From positions 1 through 54,541 of the forward strand of contig MVRP01000032.1 in NCBI GenBank assembly GCA_002067405.1: a DNA stretch of 54,541 nt, given 5' to 3'. Shown here piece after piece: positions 33,701 to 41,547 of this stretch. The number at the start of each line of letters is the position of its first letter. Position 1 is the stretch's first letter. The DNA is from Syntrophorhabdaceae bacterium PtaU1.Bin034 (lineage in GTDB: Bacteria; Desulfobacterota_G; Syntrophorhabdia; Syntrophorhabdales; WCHB1-27). The position numbers were made by a program, and so were the translations under genes. The notes under the pieces were generated by a model that was given only the letters and a program-made list of their open reading frames with translations, made no database searches and was not told the origin of the DNA.

Positions 33701-34480
33701 TTACTTTTGCATAAGCCCGCTCCACAGGAGCTGGATTCCGGAGAAAAAAAGAAGGATATATACGAGACGCATGAACCACACCTCGTTAACGCGCCGGTTC
33801 AGATAGACGCCGAGGCGGACACCGATGTAGGTAAGAGGAGCGAGCATGAAGACGGTCAACAGGTTCCCGGGCCGTAAAAGGCCCAGCACTCCATAAGGAA
33901 TCAATTTTACGGCGTTTGTTATAGCAAAAAAGACTGCAGTCGTACCGACATATATATGTTTTGGCAACTGTTGTGGAAGAAGGTATATTGCGACCGGAGG
34001 ACCCCCGGCATGAGCGATAGTGGAGGTAAACCCTCCGGCTGTTCCCATGAACAGTCCTTCAAGCAAGCGGGGGCGATGTTTTTGTATCGTTCCGAAGATT
34101 ATCTTCCTTGTTGCCTGAAAGGCAACGAAAACAAGGGCGAGAGTGCCGATTCCCAGGCGGAGGAGATCGTCCCTTCCCTTGAGAAATTCGAAAAAAAGGG
34201 CTCCAAGGAGAATACCGGCGAGGCCGCCGGGAATTAAGACCTTAATGCTGCGTTTGTCGAAATCTCTCCGATAATAGAAAAGTGCGAGCATATCGGTGAC
34301 GATGAGCAAAGGCAGAAGGATAGCTGCCGCCTCCGCCACGCCTACAGTGAGGGAGACAAGAGGAGTGGCAAGGACACCTACTCCCGCCGCAAATCCTGCT
34401 TTCGAAATGCCGAACAGAAGGACTGCTATCGAAGCAGTTATCCAAAACAAGACCGGGTAGTCCGGAGCGGTAAACGTCAT
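33701..34480 (-). CDS. TauE/SafE-family membrane permease
   Basis: A 259-residue protein with about eight hydrophobic segments and the family hallmarks: FGISKAGFAAGVGVLATPLVS in the first half and GTAGGFTSTIAHAGGPPVAIYLLPQQ in the second (the inverted repeat of the DUF81 fold). TauE/SafE proteins export or take up small organosulfur or sulfonate-type anions such as sulfite or sulfoacetate. The substrate here is unknown. The ATG at 34480 is preferred; a GTG 9 nt upstream is possible. The genes that follow on the same strand are the HesB-like protein and molbindin. Confidence 0.9.
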   Translation of the reverse strand: MTFTAPDYPVLFWITASIAVLLFGISKAGFAAGVGVLATPLVSLTVGVAEAAAILLPLLIVTDMLALFYYRRDFDKRSIKVLIPGGLAGILLGALFFEFLKGRDDLLRLGIGTLALVFVAFQATRKIIFGTIQKHRPRLLEGLFMGTAGGFTSTIAHAGGPPVAIYLLPQQLPKHIYVGTTAVFFAITNAVKLIPYGVLGLLRPGNLLTVFMLAPLTYIGVRLGVYLNRRVNEVWFMRLVYILLFFSGIQLLWSGLMQK

Positions 34481-34532
34481 AAGAGTCACCGGAAGACAAT
34501 CAAATGAGATAATTCCCTGCTTTATAATACAG

Positions 34533-34573
34533 GCGGTTCAGACAGACAAAACAGAAAGTGCTGTCTGAACCGC
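34533..34573 (-). terminator. 13-bp perfect inverted repeat after the amidohydrolase gene
   Basis: GCGGTTCAGACAG (34533-34545) and CTGTCTGAACCGC (34561-34573), 15-nt loop, 11 nt past the amidohydrolase stop. Likely the end of the TRAP operon. No long U-run follows on the minus strand. Confidence 0.6.
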
Positions 34574-34583
34574 GCCGGGAAGG

Positions 34584-35585
34584 CTAAGCTTCTATCTTAA
34601 AAAGCTTCATCGCATTCTTATAGAATATCTTTTCGTTATCCTCCTGGCTGAGACCGAGTTCCTTCACGAACTGAGCGACCTTCTCGGGGCCTCCGATAGG
34701 ATGGGCATAGTCGGTCCCTATCACAAGGTGGTCCGGCCCCATGAATTCGAGCGCGCATTTCATTGCAGGGATGTGAAACGATATCACGTCGTCCCATACC
34801 TGCTCCTTATAGTACTCCGAAGGCTCCTTCGGGAGCGGGTAATAGCCGTGGTCAGGGGCGTAGGTTTTAAAACAATCGTTTATTCTCCCCACCATATAGG
34901 GAAATACGCCGCCGAGATGACTGTGAATGAATTTCAGTTTGGGAAGCTTTTCAAGCACCCCGGTGAAAATAAGCCCCGAGATCGCCATCGTGGTGTCTAT
35001 AATGAAGCCGTACAGAGGCAAGGGCATTTGAACCCTTTTCATGGCATCGGTGGTAACAGGAGGGGCAGGATGGATGAAAAAAGGCATATCATACTCAGCC
35101 GCAGCTTCGTATATCGGGAAGAACTCGGGCGCATAGACAGGCTTTCCGGCCAGGTTGGAGAAGAGCGTGACACCCCTTGCGCCCAGGCCTTTAGCCCTCT
35201 CAAGCTCTTTCACGGATTCTTTGACGTCCTGGTAAGGTAACGTTGCGTACGCATAGAACCTTCCCTTGTAGTTCGAGCACAGCTCAGCCAGGTAATCATT
35301 TACCTTCTTGGCCCAGACGACGCCCTCTTGAGCGGGGATGAGTTCGACCGACGGGCACGTGAGACTAACCACCTGGGTGTCAATGCCGTATTCGTCAATA
35401 TCCCGGATGCGTGGCTCCGGGTCATAGTGCCCCGGCCTGCTCACTGTCGCGAGGCGCATGCCGTCGCTGTAGAAAACCATGCTCGTTGGACCCGTTCTCA
35501 TCATTGTGGGGGAACCGGCCCTCCCATCGAGGTACTCCATCCATTCTTTGGGGTAAAGATGATTGTGGACATCAATTGTTCTCAT
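34584..35585 (-). CDS. ACMSD-like amidohydrolase/decarboxylase (amidohydrolase family 2)
   Basis: A 333-residue metal-dependent TIM-barrel protein. Metal ligands are visible: DVHNH at residues 5-9, FIHPAPP near 171 (H), FIHSHLGG near 218 and GTDYAHPIG near 293. The family includes aminocarboxymuconate-semialdehyde decarboxylase, 2,6-dihydroxybenzoate and 5-carboxyvanillate decarboxylases, and some hydratases and hydrolases. In an anaerobe with aromatic-acid genes, a non-oxidative decarboxylase is a reasonable guess but not shown. It is the last gene of the operon TAXI receptor, TRAP permease, amidohydrolase (25 nt gap), so it probably acts on the imported carboxylate. GGAGG precedes the ATG. 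Confidence 0.88.
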   Translation of the reverse strand: MRTIDVHNHLYPKEWMEYLDGRAGSPTMMRTGPTSMVFYSDGMRLATVSRPGHYDPEPRIRDIDEYGIDTQVVSLTCPSVELIPAQEGVVWAKKVNDYLAELCSNYKGRFYAYATLPYQDVKESVKELERAKGLGARGVTLFSNLAGKPVYAPEFFPIYEAAAEYDMPFFIHPAPPVTTDAMKRVQMPLPLYGFIIDTTMAISGLIFTGVLEKLPKLKFIHSHLGGVFPYMVGRINDCFKTYAPDHGYYPLPKEPSEYYKEQVWDDVISFHIPAMKCALEFMGPDHLVIGTDYAHPIGGPEKVAQFVKELGLSQEDNEKIFYKNAMKLFKIEA

Positions 35586-35610
35586 TTAATCCTCCTAATA
35601 TCCTTGTAAT

Positions 35611-37557
35611 TTAATGCGCTTTGACGGCTGCTATTGCCGTCTGTCTCTTGAGAAAAACAAGCTGGGTCACTACCAGGACAGCCGTCACGACTGCTCCTCC
35701 CAAATTGATCATCCAATTGGGGTAAATGAGGGCGATACCGGTAATCATAAACACAAAACGTTCAACAACAGTGGCATTCTTCAGGAGATACCCGTGAAAG
35801 GCGACGGCCATGCAGCTTATTCCAAGGAAGGACGTTATGATTATCGCTGCAATATTTACGGGTGCACCCATTAATAGAAGCTCATTTCTGAAAACATAAA
35901 GATAGGGAACAAAGAATGCCGGCAAACAATAGACGAAGGTAATATTTGTCGTTTTCATGGGATCTGTTCCGGCAAGACCGGCCGCGGTGAATGAGGTGGG
36001 AGCAGCGGGTGGGCTTATGTTGCCAAGGGCGCCGAAAAAGAACACAAAAAGATGCGCCGCCATGGGGTTCACGCCCGCTTTCACCAGGGCGGGGGCAGCG
36101 ATAACCGCGAGTATGAGATAACATGTCACAGGCGGCAGAGGAAGCCCGATTACCAGTGACGCGATCATCGTGAGGAAAAGGAGCGGAAGCAGGCTCCCAC
36201 CGGACAGCATGATAAGGATGTCTGAGAATCGCTCGCCCATGCCGGTCATGCTTATAACACCCGTAATAAGGCCGGCCGAGGCACAACAGACGGCAACGAT
36301 GAGGCATGCTTTGGCGCCTTTCTCGAATGCCGTGATTATTTTTTTGAATGTCATGCGCGTTGCCGGCCGGACATAACTGACGACTACGCAGCAGACGATC
36401 GACCAGAAACCTGCCTTAACCGGCGAAAGTTTAAGAACGGCAATGGCAAAGAGAAGGACGACGACAGGCAGAACCATGTAGCCACGTTCTTTCAGGACTT
36501 TGCCGATTTTAGGCAAATCGGATTTCGGAACGCCCTTCAGCCCGAGCTTGGCTGACTGGAGTTCCACCAGCATGTAAACCGCAACGTAAAAGAAAAGGCC
36601 GGGGATGAGCTGAGCACGGCAGACATCCCAGTAGGTCCCCCCTATCATATCGGGAATAATGAAAGCCACCGCACCCATGACGGGCGGAACGAGCATGCCG
36701 CCGGTCCCGGCCAGAGCAGTGATCGACGCCGCAGTCATGGGCTGGTACCCGGTGCGTATCATAAGGGGAATGGTAAAGACCCCGACAGCGGCCACGGCAG
36801 CTACCTGACTTCCGGTAATCATACCGAAAAGACAGCAGGCCATGATCGCCGCTTTTGCAGGCCCTCCGCGGAATCTTCCAAAAAGCGCGAGGCCAATATC
36901 GATGAACAACGACCCTGCCCCCGAGACATTCAGGAACGCCCCGAAAATAATGAAACATGCGATGGTTGTCGAAGAAACGCCTAAGGGCAGCCCAAGGATC
37001 CCTTCCGTGCTGAAGAAGTTGAAATTTATGGTCTCTTCAAAAGTGAAGCCCGTATGGGATATAAAGGAAGGAAGGTACTGTCCGACAGCGACGTACAGGA
37101 ATCCGAGAAGACAGATGACTATAAAGGGTAGACCGATCATTCTTCGCGTCGCTTCAAGCACCAGAATTATGCCGACGAAACTGACGGACGAATCCAACAG
37201 ATTGGGCATGCCTGTCCTGAAGCTTAATGCCTCGTACTCGACAAAAACGTAGGCGCCTATAAAGACAGAGACAAGCACCAGGATAATATCGACAGGCGAA
37301 AGAACACGGTTTTCAACGGGGATATTTGCTTCCTGACTGTCGTCGCTCCTGGCCTTCAGAGGATACATAAGAAAAACGAGTATCATGACGAAGACAAGAT
37401 GCACGATACGTTGTATTACGCCCGGAAAAGGGCGAACACCGGCCGTGTAGATTTGAAAAGCTGACATCCCGATGGCTGCAATGAGTATGATGATGCTTCT
37501 TAATGATCTGCCCGGAGATTTCGCCGGCGCAGTTCTTGTTTCTGTTAAACCAGCCAT
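35611..37557 (-). CDS. TRAP transporter fused permease (TAXI type)
   Basis: A 648-residue fused DctQ-DctM permease of the TAXI (4TM/12TM) group, with about 16 or more membrane segments. The N-terminal quarter is the small-subunit-like part; the DctM-like region shows FGAFLNVSGAGSLFIDIGLA and AIMACCLFGMITGSQVAAVAAVG, typical of this group, and LPLPPVTCYLILAVIAAP later. It uses a sodium or proton gradient to import an acid delivered by the periplasmic receptor. It lies 19 nt after the receptor gene, with GGAGGAGG upstream of the ATG. Confidence 0.93.
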   Translation of the reverse strand: MAGLTETRTAPAKSPGRSLRSIIILIAAIGMSAFQIYTAGVRPFPGVIQRIVHLVFVMILVFLMYPLKARSDDSQEANIPVENRVLSPVDIILVLVSVFIGAYVFVEYEALSFRTGMPNLLDSSVSFVGIILVLEATRRMIGLPFIVICLLGFLYVAVGQYLPSFISHTGFTFEETINFNFFSTEGILGLPLGVSSTTIACFIIFGAFLNVSGAGSLFIDIGLALFGRFRGGPAKAAIMACCLFGMITGSQVAAVAAVGVFTIPLMIRTGYQPMTAASITALAGTGGMLVPPVMGAVAFIIPDMIGGTYWDVCRAQLIPGLFFYVAVYMLVELQSAKLGLKGVPKSDLPKIGKVLKERGYMVLPVVVLLFAIAVLKLSPVKAGFWSIVCCVVVSYVRPATRMTFKKIITAFEKGAKACLIVAVCCASAGLITGVISMTGMGERFSDILIMLSGGSLLPLLFLTMIASLVIGLPLPPVTCYLILAVIAAPALVKAGVNPMAAHLFVFFFGALGNISPPAAPTSFTAAGLAGTDPMKTTNITFVYCLPAFFVPYLYVFRNELLLMGAPVNIAAIIITSFLGISCMAVAFHGYLLKNATVVERFVFMITGIALIYPNWMINLGGAVVTAVLVVTQLVFLKRQTAIAAVKAH

Positions 37558-37576
37558 TACCTCCTCCTCCGTCAGA

Positions 37577-38548
37577 CTATTTCTTCAATGCACCAATCTC
37601 TTTCAGATATTTCTCGGCTCCCGGGTGGAAAGGAATGGCAAATCCCTTTGCGGCATTCTGAACCGTGAGCTCCTTTGCAGATGAGTGGATCGCATAATAA
37701 TCGGACTTGTGCTCGTAAAGGTTTTTTATCATGTTGTAAACCAGGTCGGGATTTGCATTTGCGTTCGTATGAAGGCCGGTGCAGAATCCCATGATGGGGA
37801 CATCGTTATTGAGCCCTTTGTAAGATTTTGCTTTAACCACACTGCGGTAGTAATAGGGATACTGCGAAAGCTTATTAAGGACTGCCTCATCGACAGGAAC
37901 AATACGAACATCAAAATTTGTCGCCAGCTCCGTATAGGCCGCAATGGGAAATCCACCGGCAAGGAAACCTCCGTCGAGGCTGTTGTCCTGAATACCTTCC
38001 ACTATTTCCCTGTAAGAATAGTATTGCGCTTTAAAGGCGTTCTTCGGCACGCCGTGCTCCCCGAGCAGAAAGAGGGCGGTGTTCGCCATTGTGCTGCCGG
38101 CGGCGCCGATCCCGAGCCTCTTTCCTTTGCAGTCTTTATAGGACTGAATGGATGACTTGGCCCGGACCACCAGATAAAGGTCCGTGTTGTTGATAAAGGT
38201 AACCGCTCGCAGATTCGGAAACGGCTTGCGCGCGTATTCATTATTGCCCTTATGCGCGTTGAAGCCGTCAACCGTAGCAAAAATGCCGAAAGCGTCTTTC
38301 TTTTGAGAATCCTTTTGCATCATTTTCCTTACGATATCGAGCGTGCCGGTCGACGCCTGCTGAACGAACTTGGTGTTCGGCATATACTTATTGCTCACGC
38401 TAACGATGCCTGCGCCAAGCACATACACGGTGCCCCCTGCGGGTAGCGTGTAAAGGGGAGTCAATTCCGGCGCAGCCTGCGAGACGCCTGCCATGGCAAA
38501 GAACATGGAAAAAACCAATAACCAAGTAGTGATACGTGTTGATGACAT
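37577..38548 (-). CDS. TAXI-family TRAP solute receptor
   Basis: A 323-residue periplasmic binding protein. The signal peptide (MSSTRITTWLLVFSMFFAMA, cleaved after SQAA) leads into a TAXI fold: VSVSNKYMPNTKFVQQASTGT near the ligand entry, KDCKGKRLGIGAAGSTMAN (phosphate-loop-like hinge) and AFKAQYYSYREIVEGIQDNSLDGGFLAGG. TAXI receptors bind glutamate, other dicarboxylates or unknown acids; the ligand is not predictable. It is the first gene of the operon, with GGGAGG before the ATG and a promoter and palindromic operator about 85 nt upstream that match those of the FadR-type gene at 38835-39587. Confidence 0.93.
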   Translation of the reverse strand: MSSTRITTWLLVFSMFFAMAGVSQAAPELTPLYTLPAGGTVYVLGAGIVSVSNKYMPNTKFVQQASTGTLDIVRKMMQKDSQKKDAFGIFATVDGFNAHKGNNEYARKPFPNLRAVTFINNTDLYLVVRAKSSIQSYKDCKGKRLGIGAAGSTMANTALFLLGEHGVPKNAFKAQYYSYREIVEGIQDNSLDGGFLAGGFPIAAYTELATNFDVRIVPVDEAVLNKLSQYPYYYRSVVKAKSYKGLNNDVPIMGFCTGLHTNANANPDLVYNMIKNLYEHKSDYYAIHSSAKELTVQNAAKGFAIPFHPGAEKYLKEIGALKK

Positions 38549-38631
38549 AGATAATTACCTCCCTGATTTTTTTTACCCTGAAGACTTGTATGAACCCTTC
38601 GATTGATCACCCCTCTTAACGTACTATTAAC

Positions 38632-38682
38632 TGATTGTCAGACAGTGGGACAATCATAGGAAAAATGCGTTTTACGTGTCAA
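38632..38682 (-). promoter_or_regulatory. Promoter and operator of the TAXI-TRAP operon
   Basis: On the minus strand TTGACA (38677-38682), 18-nt spacer, TATGAT (38653-38658). Overlapping and following the -10 box is the inverted repeat TGATTGTC-N9-GACAATCA (38632-38639/38649-38656); TGTCAGACA at 38636-38644 is itself palindromic. The half TGATTGTCAGAC recurs in front of the FadR-type regulator gene, so this is the likely binding site of that repressor. Confidence 0.75.
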
Positions 38683-38834
38683 GAAAAATTTTATTTCTTG
38701 TTACTTAAACCAACGGAAACTCGACAATTAATGAGGAGCGAAGATGTTCTATATCGGCAATATTCCAGGGATTTTACTCAGGGCTGGCTGCAGCGCTCGC
38801 CTGATTCTTTTTGTTCGATCCGTCCTGTTCCGAA

Positions 38835-39587
38835 TTATTCTTTTCCTCCAAGTCTTTTCTGTCCAACTATCTCTTCAAAGGACATTTTGAACTTCTCGTC
38901 CAAGAAAGCGAGATGCTCTTCCATCAGACGGATAGCGCGTTCCTTGTCGCGTTTCACGATTGCTTCCAGCACTTGTTTGTGTTCATCAAGTACCTTTTTC
39001 GATATCTCGACTGTTTGGGGAATGCGGCTCAAAAAATCAGCGGTGATAGCCATGATCGATTCGACGACTATTGTGAAGACTCCATTCTTTGAAGCCTGAG
39101 CGAGAAGTATGTGAAAATCGATGTTTTCGTCAAAGGCCTGGATCCCCTGGGAGATCTTGTCGGTCGCCTTTCTGATATTCTCGTTCAATATGGCAATATC
39201 CTTGTCCGTTGAATTGGCTATCGCATGGCTGATCACAAGTTTTTCTATCTCTACGCGGGCGACAGTCAGTTCGCTTACGGATATATTTTTCATTATCGCC
39301 GCGTCGAGAAACGACTTGCTTATTGTTTTGAGAATCGTATTGGTGATAACGGAACCGCCCCCACCTCCTTTTTGAACGGTAATGAAGCCTGATAATTCCA
39401 GCATTCGTAACGCTTCACGAACCGTCTGTCGCCCTACGTTGAATTGTCTTGCTATTTCTGACTCGGAAGGCAACTTATCCCCTGGTTTGAAGGTACCCTC
39501 CAGGATCATTTTCTTGATCTCCGTTGAGATCTCGTCAAAAGTCCTTCTGTTTCTGATGGGACTAAATAAAATTGGCTTTTTTTCCAT
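38835..39587 (-). CDS. FadR-type GntR regulator of the TRAP operon
   Basis: A 250-residue regulator: winged helix (GDKLPSESEIARQFNVGRQT then VREALRMLELSGF) and an FCD domain with DFHILLAQASKN, DEHKQVLEAI and MEEHLAF, the Asp/His metal set that usually binds a carboxylate. The start is ATG 39587, preceded by GAGGG at 5-6 nt; the in-frame ATG at 39599 has poor spacing. It lies upstream of and on the same strand as the TRAP operon, separated by 286 bp. The same palindromic operator stands before both units, so it probably represses itself and the transporter until the substrate is present. It is clearly distinct from the twin regulators at 28.5-30.3 kb. Confidence 0.9.
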   Translation of the reverse strand: MEKKPILFSPIRNRRTFDEISTEIKKMILEGTFKPGDKLPSESEIARQFNVGRQTVREALRMLELSGFITVQKGGGGGSVITNTILKTISKSFLDAAIMKNISVSELTVARVEIEKLVISHAIANSTDKDIAILNENIRKATDKISQGIQAFDENIDFHILLAQASKNGVFTIVVESIMAITADFLSRIPQTVEISKKVLDEHKQVLEAIVKRDKERAIRLMEEHLAFLDEKFKMSFEEIVGQKRLGGKE

Positions 39588-39613
39588 TACCGCCCTCATT
39601 CCTTAAGTTTTAT

Positions 39614-39630
39614 TGATTGTCAGACTATCA
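39614..39630 (-). promoter_or_regulatory. FadR-type operator, 17-bp near-perfect palindrome
   Basis: TGATTGTCAGACTATCA is symmetric around the central A with one mismatch pair. It lies 27-43 nt upstream of the regulator start, directly after a promoter-like stretch on the minus strand. The left 12 bases are identical to the site in front of the TRAP operon. Confidence 0.75.
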
Positions 39631-39886
39631 TACAATACCAGATAAAGTTTTCTTGTCAAGACCTTGCTGGATAATAATGCCTCGTATTCGTTTTTTTGTT
39701 TTGATATCGGAAGAAGCCCGGCGATGATGGCGTGGACAGGCTGCTCGATGAAGGAGACCCTGTTTTCTCTATGAATTCAAAAACAACGAAAAATGCGGTG
39801 GCCCTGAACGGGAAGCCGGGACTCGTGTTTCGGGGGCGACCCGGTTTTTGGCGATGCCGGAAGCTCTTTTTGACTGGTTCGGGCGT

Positions 39887-40927
39887 TTATTGGGCAGATC
39901 TTGCGTTTGCCGGTTCTTCGATGCCGCGCCGCACGGAGTGCTTGAGCCCCTCGACCTTGGACTGGACGAGACCTCTTGCCTCGGCAGCTTGTATGAAGCC
40001 CTTGAACTGGTTGAACCCCAGTCCGTTGAAATAGATCTTCTTTTCAATGAGCTTGGAATTGACGCTCCGGTAGGAGTGATAGCTCGGCTGGTTCCCTTTG
40101 TCCAGCTCGGCAAGGACATCAACGAGGATCTGAAAGGCCCTTTGCTGAGGACCCTCTCTTTTTAAAACGCGGGCAACCGGGTAGACGAGAGCTTCCGTTC
40201 CTTTTCCCTCAATGGTTACGAAGCCTGCCTTCACCGCAGCCGTGACAAAATCGCTCCAATGGGAAAAATTGAGCTTTTTCTCGTTGAAATTGGGGTTTAG
40301 CATCTTCATGCGGATCTTCACCGATCCGATGCCGGGGTTGGTCTTCTTCTTTAGCATGAGATCGGCTGCTTCTGCGAGGACCTGGAACCAGTCCTCGATA
40401 TTCATATGCGGGACAGCCGCTTTGATCTGCGCTCCTTTGTCCTCGGGCACCTGGGGAGCTTTTTCTGAAGTCTCTTCGTCGTTTCCGCCAGGCATCAACT
40501 CCCTGTAGTCGACATAACTGTCTGCAAGGGCAAGAAGGTCTTCGGATGCATTTTGCGTATTGCAGACAATATGGACAGTCTTCCCGGCCCGTCTCAGGGC
40601 CAGTACCAGGAAGCGAAAATCGCTGTCTCCAGTCACCAGTATAAAGGTGTCAATATGGTCGTGTATCCTGAGGATTTCAAGGGTATCCGACACAAGAACC
40701 ATGTCGGAGCTGTTCTTCCGCCCTTTGGGGATGTGAACCAGGTAGAAATACCGCCGCGTGAGCGAAGGGGCGAGCTTTGCGAAGACTGCATTGGTCCAGT
40801 TCCCGTACGCCCGGGCAGTGACGACCCGGCCCTTGGATTCGGCGTGCTCGGTGAGGCCTTCAAGGAAGAGGGAGTCTGAGCCCGGATTGACATTTTCGAG
40901 ATCCCACAGGATTGCTACGTTGCTCAT
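39887..40927 (-). CDS. NYN-domain putative ribonuclease with OST-HTH/LOTUS-like modules
   Basis: A 346-residue protein. The N-terminal NYN (PIN-like, LabA/DUF88) domain has the expected acidic residues: ILWDLENVN (Asp9), SSDMVLVSD and LVTGDSDFRFLV. These form a metal-dependent RNase-type site in the fold. Two helical winged modules follow (about 175-260 and 265-335), with MNIEDWFQVLAEAADLMLKK and FNGLGFNQFKGFIQAAEARG, typical of RNA-binding OST-HTH domains. The combination suggests RNA cleavage or surveillance. Target unknown. No ribosome-binding site is present before the ATG at 40927; a TATAAT ends 7 nt upstream, so the mRNA may be leaderless. It diverges from a small membrane-protein gene. 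Confidence 0.88.
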   Translation of the reverse strand: MSNVAILWDLENVNPGSDSLFLEGLTEHAESKGRVVTARAYGNWTNAVFAKLAPSLTRRYFYLVHIPKGRKNSSDMVLVSDTLEILRIHDHIDTFILVTGDSDFRFLVLALRRAGKTVHIVCNTQNASEDLLALADSYVDYRELMPGGNDEETSEKAPQVPEDKGAQIKAAVPHMNIEDWFQVLAEAADLMLKKKTNPGIGSVKIRMKMLNPNFNEKKLNFSHWSDFVTAAVKAGFVTIEGKGTEALVYPVARVLKREGPQQRAFQILVDVLAELDKGNQPSYHSYRSVNSKLIEKKIYFNGLGFNQFKGFIQAAEARGLVQSKVEGLKHSVRRGIEEPANARSAQ

Positions 40928-40934
40928 GCTTTGT

Positions 40935-40963
40935 ATTATACAGGTTTGCGGATGAGCACGCAA
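40935..40963 (-). promoter_or_regulatory. Promoter of the NYN gene, predicted leaderless
   Basis: Minus-strand TTGCGT (40958-40963), 17-nt spacer, TATAAT (40935-40940), then 7 nt to the ATG. Consensus -10 and no Shine-Dalgarno sequence. Confidence 0.65.
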
Positions 40964-41052
40964 GGACCGCCGGGCCGGCACGCCGGAAGCCTCCCCCGGG
41001 ATTGCAGGAACTGCTGATAATTGCTGTGTGATTCTGCTATAATAGGGGTCGC

Positions 41053-41541
41053 ATGGTTTTTCCGCCCATACCCTCTCTTCTCATTGCCGCGGGACTGATG
41101 CTTCTGTCCATCCTTGTGGTAGCCAGGATAAAGAACATGGCCCTTTTCGGCAAGCCGGCATTACTCGTGCTGTCTTTGTGCGGCGTTCTGCTGCTCGCTC
41201 TCGGCTTCTTTCTTCACTTCAGCACATTGCCTGCATCCGTGAAAACGAATGCACCGCCCCTACAGACCGGGCAGCCGGACATCCCGCGAGGCGGGGCAGG
41301 GTGCACTTTCTCCTTTGAACCTAAATCGGTACGATGGGGCGAAGAGGTGACGATCAGGGTGGCCCCCGAGCCGGAGAGGGTTACGATTTATTACAATGGA
41401 ACGCCACTTCCGCACAAAGTTCTCGGAAAGGGCACGTTTGTCGTTACCATACCTTCCATAAGCAAAAGTGGCTTTTTTACCCTGGATTGCAATGGAACAA
41501 AGGTCAAGGCAAGCGACGAGCTCGTCGTCTCTGCAAAATAG
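41053..41541 (+). CDS. Small membrane protein with a periplasmic beta-domain, function unknown
   Basis: A 162-residue protein not recognised. Two hydrophobic segments (about 7-24 and 33-55) are followed by a soluble tail of about 100 residues. The tail reads like an immunoglobulin-type beta-sandwich (FEPKSVRWGEEVTIRVAPEPE, VTIYYNGTPLP, TFVVTIPSISKSGFFTLDCNG). TATAAT at 41038-41043 ends 9 nt before the ATG with only a weak AGGGG. It converges with the CC-adding enzyme gene, whose stop is 6 nt away. Likely an envelope protein. Confidence 0.75.
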   Translation: MVFPPIPSLLIAAGLMLLSILVVARIKNMALFGKPALLVLSLCGVLLLALGFFLHFSTLPASVKTNAPPLQTGQPDIPRGGAGCTFSFEPKSVRWGEEVTIRVAPEPERVTIYYNGTPLPHKVLGKGTFVVTIPSISKSGFFTLDCNGTKVKASDELVVSAK

Positions 41542-41547
41542 GACACC

